A program made the translations under genes and the position numbers. Shown one piece after another: positions 1-9,320 of a stretch of DNA of 64,000 nt. The stretch comes from Cordia subcordata (taxonomy: Eukaryota; Streptophyta; Magnoliopsida; Boraginales; Cordiaceae), in the NCBI GenBank assembly GCA_028554755.1, contig JAPTOF010000010.1, positions 2,836,001-2,900,000 on the forward strand. The letters are read 5' to 3'. Within the stretch, counting starts at the first letter, position 1. The number at the start of each line of letters is the position of its first letter. The notes under the pieces are model-generated. The model was not told where the DNA came from. It made no database searches and saw only the letters and a list, made by a program, of their open reading frames with translations.

Positions 1-1599
1 CATGTGATCCTCTATCACGAATTTTCTTGTAATAACAATGAGTAGATACATGTCCTTTCTTTTCACAATAGGTACAAATAACATTTGTCTTCGGTGAAGA
101 GAGGGATGTGGAGGTAGAAGCCTTGACAAAATAGGTTTTGAAATACTTTTGATTAATCCTAGGTTTGTATCCAATACCACTCTTATCAAAAGACATTTTT
201 TGACTTCCAAGAAGTTTTTCAAAATTTTCTTTCCCATTTGTAAACTTTTGAACAATTCCATTTAAATCTTCATTTTTCAATCTTTACAAAATCTTCGGCA
301 TATGAATTATTTTCTTTTTCTGAGATGTCTAATTTTTCAATAAAAGAAGCATTTTTCTTTTCTAAAATTTCTTTTTCATTTTGAACAAGTTTCAAACTTT
401 TATGCATTTGTTTGTTTTTTGCCAAAGCTAAGGATAGATCATCATGTAATTTAGCAATTGCTTCTTTTAGTTCATCAAAACTATATTCATCTTCCTCCTC
501 TTCACTAGATGAATAATAAATAGATAAAGATGGTGAAAATAGTACCTCATCCTCATTGGCCATGAGGCAAAACTTGGCTACCTCATGATGCTCTTCCTCA
601 TCTTCTTCGGTTTCAGAGAAGTCCCATGTGGCCTTGAGCGCCTTTCCTTCCTTCTTCTTTGAAAGCTTAGGACAATTTGCCTTTATATGTCCCGGCTTGT
701 TGCAATTAAAGCACTTTATTTCATCTTTTGTATCTTTTATCTTTTTGAACTCTTTGCCTTCTTTTCCTTTCTTCTTCCAATTTGTGTTGCTTGAAGAAGA
801 AGCCCCTTTTCTCATCTTTCTAAATTTCATAAATTTTTTGAAATTTTGGGCTAGAAGTGCAATCTCCTCATCTTCCGGATCCTCATGATCTTCTTCATCG
901 TCACTTGATGAAAATTTTGATGCAACTAGAGCAATGGACTTCTTTGCTTTCCTTTCTTCTTCTTCATGATCTTTTATCTCAAGCTCATGAGTCATGAGTG
1001 ACCCAATGAGCTCATTAAGCTCCAATGTATTCAAGTCCTTTGCTTCCTTTATTACCGTGACCTTAGGTTGCCATGATGATGGCAAGCTTCTTAGCACTTT
1101 CCTAACTTTCTCTACATTGGAATAATCTTTACCAAGAGCTTTCAAACCGTTAGTGATTTCAACAAATCTAGAAAACATTTGTTCAACATTTTCATTTGGA
1201 AGCATCTTGAATAATTCATATCTATGTACAAGCATAGCAATCCTAGATTCTTTCACTTGGCTCGTTCCTTCATAAGTTACTTCTAATTGATCCCAAAGTT
1301 CTTTAGTCGAAGTGCAGCCCATTACTCTAGCAAATTCAGTGGCATTCATAGCATTAAATAAATAATGTAAAGCTTTTTGATTTAACTCAAATAATTTAAT
1401 ATCTTCATCATTCCACTCATTTTCTGGTTTGGGTATTCTCCTATCACCTTCTAATTTTGTAGGCAAGGTAGGCCCATTTTCTATGATTTTCCAAGCTTTA
1501 TAGTCATGTGATTGTATAAACACTTTCATTCTCATTTTCCAAAATGCATAATTTGTTCCATCAAAAGGGGGTGCTTGTTTAATAGAAAATTCCCTCCAT
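1..1599 (-). pseudogene. copia gag polyprotein gene (UBN2 domain, CCHC zinc knuckles), frameshifted
   Basis: This is the nucleocapsid/capsid protein gene of the minus-strand retrotransposon. The main frame runs 1535 to 270 (421 residues). It has the copia-type gag domain, with the residues KAWKIIENGP near its start, and a C-terminal CCHC knuckle reading CFNCNKPGHIKANC, followed by an acidic, coiled-coil-prone stretch. Gag-like sequence continues to position 1 in another frame after a break near 270, including a second knuckle-like CTYCEKKGH motif. Upstream of the first ATG (1535) the same frame still reads gag-like sequence. A plausible natural ATG at 1599-1597 is one base out of frame. The gene therefore looks inactivated by at least two small indels. 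Confidence 0.85.
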
Positions 1600-1646
1600 A
1601 TTTGCTAGAAATTCTACTAGTTGTTAGACTATAATGTAGAACCCTA

Positions 1647-1658
1647 GCTCTGATACCA
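1647..1658 (-). other. primer-binding site, initiator tRNA-Met type
   Basis: Read on the minus strand this is TGGTATCAGAGC, the standard plant copia primer site complementary to the 3' end of initiator tRNA-Met. It starts 2 bases after the LTR end (CACCTACA), which fixes the LTR boundary at 1661. Confidence 0.9.
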
Positions 1659-1660
1659 AT

Positions 1661-2962
1661 TGTAGGTGCAAATATCTTAAGAGGGGGGGTGAATTAAGAT
1701 ATTAATACTAATTTTTGTTTTTTAAAATTTTCAGAAAATTTACAACTTCTAACAAGCAATATATCAAACACAAGATAAGCAAGGTAATAACAATAAAAAT
1801 AGAGATGCAAGGAGAAGAGAGACAAACAATTTTAAGGTGGTTCGGCCAAGCCTACGTCCACCGCCCAAGGAATCTCCCCTTAGGACTTCAAAGATCTCCA
1901 CTAAAATGCTTCTTCAAAACTTGGTGAAGCACAAACCAAGTTATTTACAACCTCTTTGAAGTCTTACTTCAAAGAACCCAAGAGATTCTCTCTATAGGAT
2001 TTCCTCCCACTTTACAAGCTTAAATGGATATATCTCACAATGATTAAAGCTCTCAAAGTGTGTATATACTCAAGATTGAAAAGAGATTGAATCTGAAATC
2101 TTCCTCAAGAAGAGAAAGAACAAGCTCTTGAAAGCTCAAATATATTGCAAGAATGGCTCAAAGATGGATTGAATGATGATAAACACTTTTGCACACTTCA
2201 ATTGATGTTTAGAAAGTGTATTTGAATGAGTATTTAAAGAGATTTGGGGGTTAGGGATTTGGTAGGAGAAGAAGGATGAAGATTTTCGGCCAGAACGTTA
2301 ATAAACGGCTAGTGCATTTATTACCGTTCGCTCACCGGCCGACCGCTTGGTCGTCGGCTTGCCCTTCTCCTTCTCTCGACTAGGCCGGACGCCTTAGCCG
2401 GTTGGATCGCTAGGGTCCGGCTTTTCCTTCACCTCTCGATTAGGCCGGCGACCACCCGGTCGGCCGATCGGCCATGAGATCCGGCCACTTCAGAATGTGA
2501 AGTAAAGCCAGATTTTGCAGAAAAACAAATTCAAGTGCATTTTCACAACTCCAAGTTATTTTGAATAACTATGTAAATGCATGTTGTGAATAAAAACACC
2601 CAAAAAATTTATTTTATCTCAATGTGTGCATTCAAATACATTTGTGCATATGTTATTTTCAAAAGTGTAAGACTTGAAAATTTTTCCAATGACAAAGAAA
2701 AATATTTTGAGCCAAGTCCACACAATATATAGGCATTTCACAAAAAGAGCAAGAAGAAAAATAAATCCGGTACCCCTTATGTCTTCTCTTCTCCTCCTTA
2801 TGCCTTCTCATCTTTTCTCTTCTTCAAATAACCCTTTTGCACATCTTCATATCTTTCCAAGCTTCATATTGATGACATCTCATTTTCACAAGAAGCTATT
2901 TAATTAAATAATACATATATATATTTTCATCATCAAAATCAATAATGAATATTTAGCTAACA
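1661..2962 (-). repeat. 5' LTR of the minus-strand copia element
   Basis: On the minus strand the LTR begins TGTTAGCTAAAT at 2962 and ends TTGCACCTACA at 1661, so it has the TG...CA ends expected of an LTR and is about 1,302 bp long. The 3' end abuts the primer-binding site and the 5' end abuts the interrupted gag frame of the neighbouring element. Near the 3' end is a short palindrome (ATATCTTAA ... TTAAGATAT, 1672-1702). A GC-rich block with repeated GGCCGG-type motifs occupies about 2283-2490, unlike the AT-rich rest. The partner LTR is not in the window, so the length cannot be cross-checked. Confidence 0.8.
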
Positions 2963-3307
2963 CATGGTAATGATTATAATTTTCATAAGTCAAATAGACC
3001 AAATTTCAAAAGACAAGAAAGCCACGACAAAGGAAATTATCCACGACATAAATCTTTCCAACGTACTGAAAGTACTTGCTATAGATGTGGCATAAAAGGG
3101 CATTGGCATCAAACCTGTCGTACTGCTAAACATCTCGTAGATCTTTACCAAGCTTCGTTGAAAGAAAAAGGAAAAGGTGTGGAGACAAATCTTGTTGAAC
3201 AGAATACTCAAATGAACTACACGCACCTTGACTGCTCTGACTTCTTTGAAGATGCCACTGAAAATATCGAACAATTGATTGGTGATGGAAATATCCATCT
3301 AAATTAA
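2963..3307 (+). pseudogene. 3' end of copia gag, split by the inserted element
   Basis: The frame is open from the insertion junction (2963) to a TAA at 3305-3307. It encodes a basic stretch followed by a CCHC zinc knuckle, CYRCGIKGHWHQTC, at 3077-3118, and a short acidic tail. The 5' part of this gag is outside the window, so the gene is split by more than 2.9 kb of inserted DNA. The stop comes 154 bases before the first recognised pol residues, so gag and pol appear to be separate frames. Confidence 0.8.
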
Positions 3308-3460
3308 TCTTTATGTAAAAATAGAATGTTTCTATTATGTCAGATTGTCTGTCATTTTAATGCTTAATTTTAGGTTGAATGTAATATCTATCTTTTATAA
3401 CATGAGTGTCATATTTTTGCTAACATTTTTCCATCTCCTTTATTTTTATTACGAAGAAAC

Positions 3461-6400
3461 ATGAATTTGCATCATATCAATGATGGAGAAATATGTTTGG
3501 CTGATTGTGCTTCAACACATACTATTCTCAAGAATAAGAAGTATTTCTCCCTGCTGAAATTAGCTGATGCAAATGTTAATACAATAGCTGGTTCTGCAAA
3601 ATTAATTGAAGGCTCTGGTAGAGCTTGTGTTTTGTTTCATAAAGGAACAAAGATGATAATAAGCGATTCTTTATACTCAAGTAAATCACAAAGGAATCTA
3701 CTTAGTTTCAAAGATATAAGAGAAAATGGTTATCATATTGAAACCATGACGGAAGGCAATAAAGAATATCTCTATATCACATCGCTTTATCCGCAAAAAG
3801 CTTATATTAGAAAAATTGCCATCGTTATCTTCTGGATTATATTGTACTTATATCAATCCTGTGGAATCGCATGCTGTGATAAACCAGAAGATAATTGATC
3901 CAAAGAGTTTTACTCTTTGGCATGATCGCCTTGGACATCCAGGCGCAATAATGATGAGACGAATTATTGAAAATTCACAAGGGCACTCATTAAAGAGTCA
4001 AAAAGTACTCTCATCAAATGAATTTTTATGTGCTGCTTGTGCTCAAGGGAAATTGATTATAAGGCCATCCCCAACTAAAATTGATGCTGAAAATCCTGTA
4101 TTCCTAGAACGAATTCAAGGGGACATATGTGGGCCTATTTTTCCAGCATGTGGATCATTTCGATACTTTATGGTATTAATAGATGCCTCTACACGTTGGT
4201 CACATGTCTCCTTATTATCCACTCGAAATGTGGCATTTGCAAGACTCCTTGCACAAATAATCCGCCTACGTGCACAATTTTCGGATTATACGATTAAGAA
4301 AATTCGTCTTGATAATGCAGGAGAATTTACATCCCAATCTTTTAATGATTATTGTACATCAATTGGGATTATAGTTGAGCATCCTATGGCTCATACACAT
4401 ACTCAAAATGGTTTAGCAGAATCTTTTATTAAACGTCTCTGACTAATCGCTAGACCATCGCTTATGAGAACTAAGTTGCCTAGTTACGCTTGGGGACATG
4501 CCATATTGCATGCTGCAGCACTGGTTCGAATAAGACCAACTGCTTATCATAAATATTCCCCTTTACAATTGGTTTCTGGTCAAGAACCAAATATATCCCA
4601 TTTAAAAATATTTGGTTATGCAGTATATATTCCAATTACTCCACCACAACGCACAAAAATAGGACCACAAAGAAGGCTGGGAATATATGTTGGTTTTGAA
4701 TCTCTATCAATCATTAAATATCTTGAACCCTTAACTGGAGATCTTTTTACAGCACGTTTTGCTGATTGCCAGTTTGACGAAACAGTATTCCCAGTATTAG
4801 GGGGAGAAAAACAAAAGCTGGAAAAGCAAGAAATTACATGGAATGCATCATCTATGGCTCATTTTGATCCTCGCACAAATATATCTGAACAAGAAGTTCA
4901 GAAAATTATTCATTTACAAAGGATTGCTCATCAATTGCCTGATACATTCATTGATACAAAGAGAGTGACTAAGTCACATGTTCCAGCTCGAAATGCTCCC
5001 GCTAGAATTAATATTTCAGAAGAGCAATCTAATACTCTAGCAAATAAGTCTACGGCACGTCAAAAACATGGTAGACCAATTGGCTCCAAAGATAAAAATC
5101 CTCGAAAAAGGAAGGAGCTGAATAAGCAAGTTGGCATTTTCGAGGTTCTTAATGATCCTATAAATGTCGCAAAAACTACTGGAAAGGCAACACCAGTAGA
5201 GAATCAGGTACCTGAGTGTGAGAAAAATAGCGACAATATTGAAAATGAAGAGATCTCGATTAATTATATCTCTACAGGAAAAAGATGGAACCGAAATGAA
5301 GTTGTTATTGATGAAAAATTTTCATATGCAATAGCTACTGAATTGATGATAGAAAGCGAGGATTATGAACCAAAGTTCGTCCAAGAATGTCGACATAGAA
5401 ATGATTGGCCTAAGTGGAAAGACGCAATAGAGGCTGAATTAAATTCTCTTACAAAGCATAGAGTTTTTGGACCTGTCGTCCAAACGCTTCAAAATGTAAG
5501 GCCTGTAGGCTACAAGTGGGTATTCGTGCAAAAACAAAATGAAAACAATGAAATTGTAAGATATAAAGCACGACTTGTAGCACAAGGTTTTTCACAAAGG
5601 CCTGGAATTGATTATGAGGAGACATATTCTCCTGTGGTGGATGCAATCACATTCAGATATTTAATCAGCCTAGCAATTTGTGAGGGACTTCATATGCACC
5701 TCATGGATGTAGTAATGACAAAGATATTTGTATGGGTCACTTGATAGTGATATTCATATGAAAGTCCCTGAAGGACTAAATATGCCTGAAGCATATAGAT
5801 CAAAACCTCGGGAGATGTACTCCATTAAATTGCAAAGATCCTTATATGGATTGAAACAATCTGGACGAATGTGGTACAATCGTCTAAGTACATACCTCCT
5901 AAAGGAAGGATATGTTAATAGTCTCATAAGCCCATGTGTTTTTATCAAGAGATCAGGAAAAGGGTTTGTTATTATTGCTGTATATGTTGATAATTTAAAC
6001 ATCATAGGGACTATTAAAGAGCTTAAAGAAGCAGTTGCATATTTATGTAAAGAATTTGAGATGAAAGATCTAGGCAAAACTAAATTTTGTCTCGGCCTAC
6101 AGATTGAGCATTTGTCAAGTGGAATTTTAGTCTACCAAAAGACTTATACTGAAAAAGACTTGAAGAGATTTAATATGGACAAATCTCACCCATTGAGTAC
6201 CCCAATGGTTGTTCGATCTCTTGATATAAAAAAGGACCCTTTTCGTCCTCGAGAAGATAATGAAGAAATAATCGGCCCTGAAGTACCGTATCTTAGTGCA
6301 ATTGGTGCTTTGATGTATCTTGCTAACAATACACGTCCAGATATTGCATTTTCTGTAAATCTGTTAGCAAGATTTAGTCTTTGCACCAACACGAAGACAT

Positions 6401-6985
6401 TGGGCCGGTATTAAACATGTACTTCGTTACCTTCGTGGAACAATTGATATGGGCTTATTGTATTTAAGGCATACACATTCTGCATTAATAGGGTATGCAG
6501 ATGCTGGGTATTTATCTGACCCACATAAAGGACGATCCCAAACTGGATATCTCTTCACATATGGTGGTACAGCTATTTCCTGGCGTTCAACGAAACAAAC
6601 TATTGCTGCCACTTCCTCAAATCATACTGAAATACTTGCACTACATGAAGCGAGCCGAGAATGTGTATGGTTAAGGTCTTTAACTCAACATATTGAAGGA
6701 GAATGCAAAATTTCAGCTAACAAAGGAAGACCTACTATACTATATGAAAATAATACTGCATGCATTGCTCAAGTTAAAGGAGGCTACATTAAAGGTGACA
6801 GAACCAAGCATATCTCACCAAAGTTCTTCTTTACACATAAACTCCAAAAGAAAGGTAAGATCGATGTTTGTCAAATTCGCTCAAGTGAGAATTTAGCAGA
6901 CTTGTTTACAAAAGCGTTACCTGCAACGACATTGGAGAAATTGGTACACAAGATCGGCATGCGACAACTCAGAGATTGCTCATGA
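3461..6985 (+). pseudogene. copia pol polyprotein (protease, integrase, RT, RNase H), disabled
   Basis: Pol is broken into five reading frames. 3461 onward holds a protease-like segment (DCASTHTIL near 3503). About 3816-4442 holds the GAG-pre-integrase (LWHDRLGHPG) and integrase core with its acidic residues (GDICGP, LDNAGEF, NGLAESF), cut by TGA at 4440-4442. 4464-5744 covers the integrase C-terminal part and the start of the reverse transcriptase (YKARLVAQGFSQRPGIDYEE). 5728-6414 carries the RT palm. 6449-6985 carries RNase H (YADAGY, ENLADLFTKALP). Frame changes lie near 3815, 5715-5728 and 6385. The RT active site reads YVDN at 5983-5994 instead of YVDD. Each defect alone should abolish activity. 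Confidence 0.9.
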
Positions 6986-7194
6986 TTGCCTTCATGAGGG
7001 GGAGAATTATACGCATTGTACTCTTTTTCCCTTAGCCTAGGTTTTGTCCCACTAGGTTTTCCTGGCAAGGTTTTTAATGAGACAGCATGAAGCGTATAAC
7101 AAGAATATTGTACTCTTTTTCCTTTACTAGGTTTTTTCCAGTTGGGTTTTTCCTAGTAAGGTTTTAACGAGGCATATCCTTATGATGAATGTCC

Positions 7195-7203
7195 AAGGGG
7201 GAG
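7195..7203 (+). other. polypurine tract of plus-strand copia element
   Basis: AAGGGGGAG sits immediately before the LTR start TGTTATG, the position expected for the plus-strand primer. A second purine run (GAGGGGGAGAA) follows the pol stop at about 6996. Between them a roughly 100-bp unit beginning TTGTACTCTTTTTCC is duplicated (about 7016 and 7108), a common feature of copia 3' non-coding regions. Confidence 0.65.
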
Positions 7204-7605
7204 TGTTATGAAATGGACAATCATCAAAAGGAAGAGAGATTTCTTTGGAACAAAAGTCAAGTGGTAAATCTTGACATAGCACGCAATATTTGAAAATAAT
7301 ATGAAGCTACATGCAAGCTAGGAAAGAAAATTCATGCATGCATTTAATGTGATGAAGAAAATTAAGCTTTGCATTAATTGTTTGTCTCCCATCTTTGCCT
7401 ATAAATACCAAGTCTTGGGAGCAATTGAGAGAGGTAAGAAAAGGAGAAGAAGTAGAGAAGGAGTAGTAGTAGAGAGAATTAGAAAGAAGCAATAGTGATA
7501 TTTTATTAGAAAGAGATTATATTCAAGAATGATATTATATTGTGTTAGAAAGAGAGTATATTCAAATTATTGTATACCATATTATATTCAAGTTATTTTA
7601 TAACA
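7204..7605 (+). repeat. 3' LTR of plus-strand copia element
   Basis: The LTR starts TGTTAT at 7204 after the polypurine tract and ends ATAACA at 7605, giving 402 bp with matching inverted ends. It contains a TATA-like CTATAAATAC at 7401-7410 followed by a purine-rich GAGA/AAGAAG leader. The right-hand flank is CTAAC. The partner LTR is outside the window. It lies 477 bp upstream of the lipid-transfer protein ATG, in the same orientation. Confidence 0.75.
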
Positions 7606-7970
7606 CTAACAAACGTTGTTATAATAATTACGTTTCTTTATATCATGATGACATTAATTATAAGCGGCTTGAAATTCAACAGGCATACGAGATATTTGTC
7701 AGGACACGGCATGGACTTGTGGCTTGTTGCAAGGAGCAGAGATTTTCAAACTCTTCAGCTTTGAACAGTGGAGATTGGATTGCTGCTAACGACTTTTCAG
7801 ATTAGTTTACATGAGTTGGTGACCAATCAACTACCCATTTGTCCATTATTTCCTAGTGCATCAGTAAGATATTCGTCTGAAACCTCTTAAAATTTTCCAG
7901 CATCAGAGTTAGGAGTAGTCGGTTAACTGCAAGAACCCCAAAATTGTTTGACTCCACTGCTTCTAGCCTC

Positions 7971-7979
7971 CTATATATA
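7971..7979 (+). promoter_or_regulatory. TATA box of the lipid-transfer protein gene
   Basis: CTATATATAC lies about 110 bp before the ATG at 8083, after the LTR end, in the only gene-free interval (7606-8082) between the retrotransposon and the gene. The leader that follows is C/A-rich, as in many plant 5' UTRs. Confidence 0.6.
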
Positions 7980-8082
7980 CACCAGGCATCACTTTTTCCT
8001 CCCCCAACCAAAGCAATCATATTCTTCAATCTAGAAGCAATTTCCATCACAGAAGCAGTTTCAAGCTCAAGAAATTTAATCG

Positions 8083-8887
8083 ATGGCGCGCCAAACAATT
8101 GAGATGGCATTGGTGCTGATTCTGGCAACCATGTTCTGGGCAGGCACCATGGCGCAGTCCAGCGACTGCACGAATGTGTTAATCAGCATGTCCCCTTGCC
8201 TGAACTACATTACTGGGAACTCTTCAACCCCGTCCTCGGGCTGCTGCACGCAGCTAGCGACTGTGGTTCGTTCACAACCTGAATGCTTGTGTCAGGTCAT
8301 GAACGGTGGGGCCTCATCTCTCGGGATGAACATCAACCAAACTCAGGCTTTAGCCCTGCCTCGTGCTTGCAATGTTCAGACACCACCAGTCAGCCGTTGC
8401 AATGGTATTGTTCTTCTATGCATAGAACCTCATCTTTTCTTCTTATGATCAAATCTGGTTTGCATACATCATTTGCTTCTATAAATCATAACATTATGCA
8501 CCTGACACATTCAATACTCCACTAACTTGCATACCTCTTCCGGCACAGGTGGTTCTCCGGCTGGCTCTCCTTCTGGATCACCAGATTCTCCGACTGCAAA
8601 TCCAACAGGTACTGTTAAGTCCAAGAGATAGTGGTATCAACAGAGACAGATGTGTAGAGATGCTAGTAGAAATTGCTACACCTATTAACTTCTTTAAATA
8701 AATACGAATATTTCACAAATCGAGAATTCTTATGTGTTAACTTATGCATGCCGCAGGACAAGGATCAAACACAGTACCATCAACAGACAATGGTTCCTCA
8801 GATGCAACTTCCACCAAGTTGGCAGCTCCTCTGATCTTCTCCCTTCTATTCGTTGCCTCCTACACCTCTGCATCCACCCTATTTTGA
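8083..8887 (+). CDS. non-specific lipid-transfer protein, GPI-anchored type (LTPG-like)
   Basis: Three exons, 8083-8404, 8549-8608 and 8757-8887, join to 170 codons plus stop, with both introns GT-AG and in phase 1. The protein has a signal peptide (residues 1-24, ending GTMAQ) and the full eight-cysteine pattern: C29, C39, C54-C55, C68-x-C70, C96, C106. A Gly/Ser/Pro linker (GGSPAGSPSGSP) follows, then a hydrophobic C-terminus (about 152-170) suited to GPI attachment. Proteins of this type bind hydrophobic molecules at the outer face of the plasma membrane and help export cuticle or suberin lipids; that role is family knowledge. Reading through the first intron would give a shorter protein without the GPI signal. 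The specific substrate is unknown. Confidence 0.92.
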
Positions 8888-9320
8888 GTTCCTCACCGTC
8901 AGCGAATTTTTTACCATACCCGCACATGCAGATATCATACGGTCTCTTTATTCATGGAGGGCGGTTATGGATTTGTTTACATCAGTTGAGTTTTAGTTGA
9001 GTTCTGCATTTGAGATTGATTTTTTTATGTATAAATTACTCATTTTTTATGGCCTGTTTAGGTCAATTTGGTTTGTATGATCGAGACCTTTTATGTAATA
9101 GATATAAATCATGGTTTTTGTTTTGATTCTGAGTTAAGCTTGAATGTTTGAGAAAATTAACAGATGGCAACAAAACAGAGTCACTTCACAGAAACAATTA
9201 ACAGATGGCAACAAAACAGAGTTGCTTCACAGAAACAGCATAGCAAACATGCAAATGTAAGAAGAACTCTGGGGGTCAGCTGAGTGATAGCTTTCAGTAA
9301 ACCTCAAGTTAACATAACAT
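8888..9320. other. 3' flank between convergent genes, with a 41-bp tandem duplication
   Basis: This is the 3' untranslated and downstream region of the lipid-transfer gene. At 9155-9236 a 41-bp unit (AACAGATGGCAACAAAACAG...) occurs twice in tandem with two mismatches. I see no open frame of interest. Confidence 0.6.

Larger units (their letters stand above)
1..2962 (-). mobile_element. Ty1/copia LTR retrotransposon, SIRE/Maximus-like, 5' part only
   Basis: On the minus strand the order is a 5' LTR (2962 down to 1661), a 2-bp spacer, a primer-binding site, then a gag gene running off the left edge of the window. Pol and the 3' LTR must lie left of position 1. The long LTR (about 1.3 kb) and the large gag with two zinc knuckles suggest the SIRE/Maximus lineage of copia elements; that lineage call is inference from family knowledge. 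The element interrupts the gag frame of another copia element that resumes exactly at 2963, so it is the younger insertion. A 5-bp target duplication would be CATGG (2963-2967); its second copy is outside the window. Confidence 0.85.
2963..7605 (+). mobile_element. Ty1/copia LTR retrotransposon, decayed, 3' part
   Basis: On the plus strand the window holds the end of gag (2963-3307), a gap, a broken pol (3461-6985, order protease, integrase, reverse transcriptase, RNase H), a 218-bp 3' non-coding part with internal duplication, a polypurine tract and a 402-bp 3' LTR. The 5' LTR and most of gag lie left of the window, beyond the inserted minus-strand element. The integrase-before-RT order identifies Ty1/copia. 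Several frameshifts and a nonsense codon show it can no longer move by itself. I did not assign a lineage. Confidence 0.9.
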
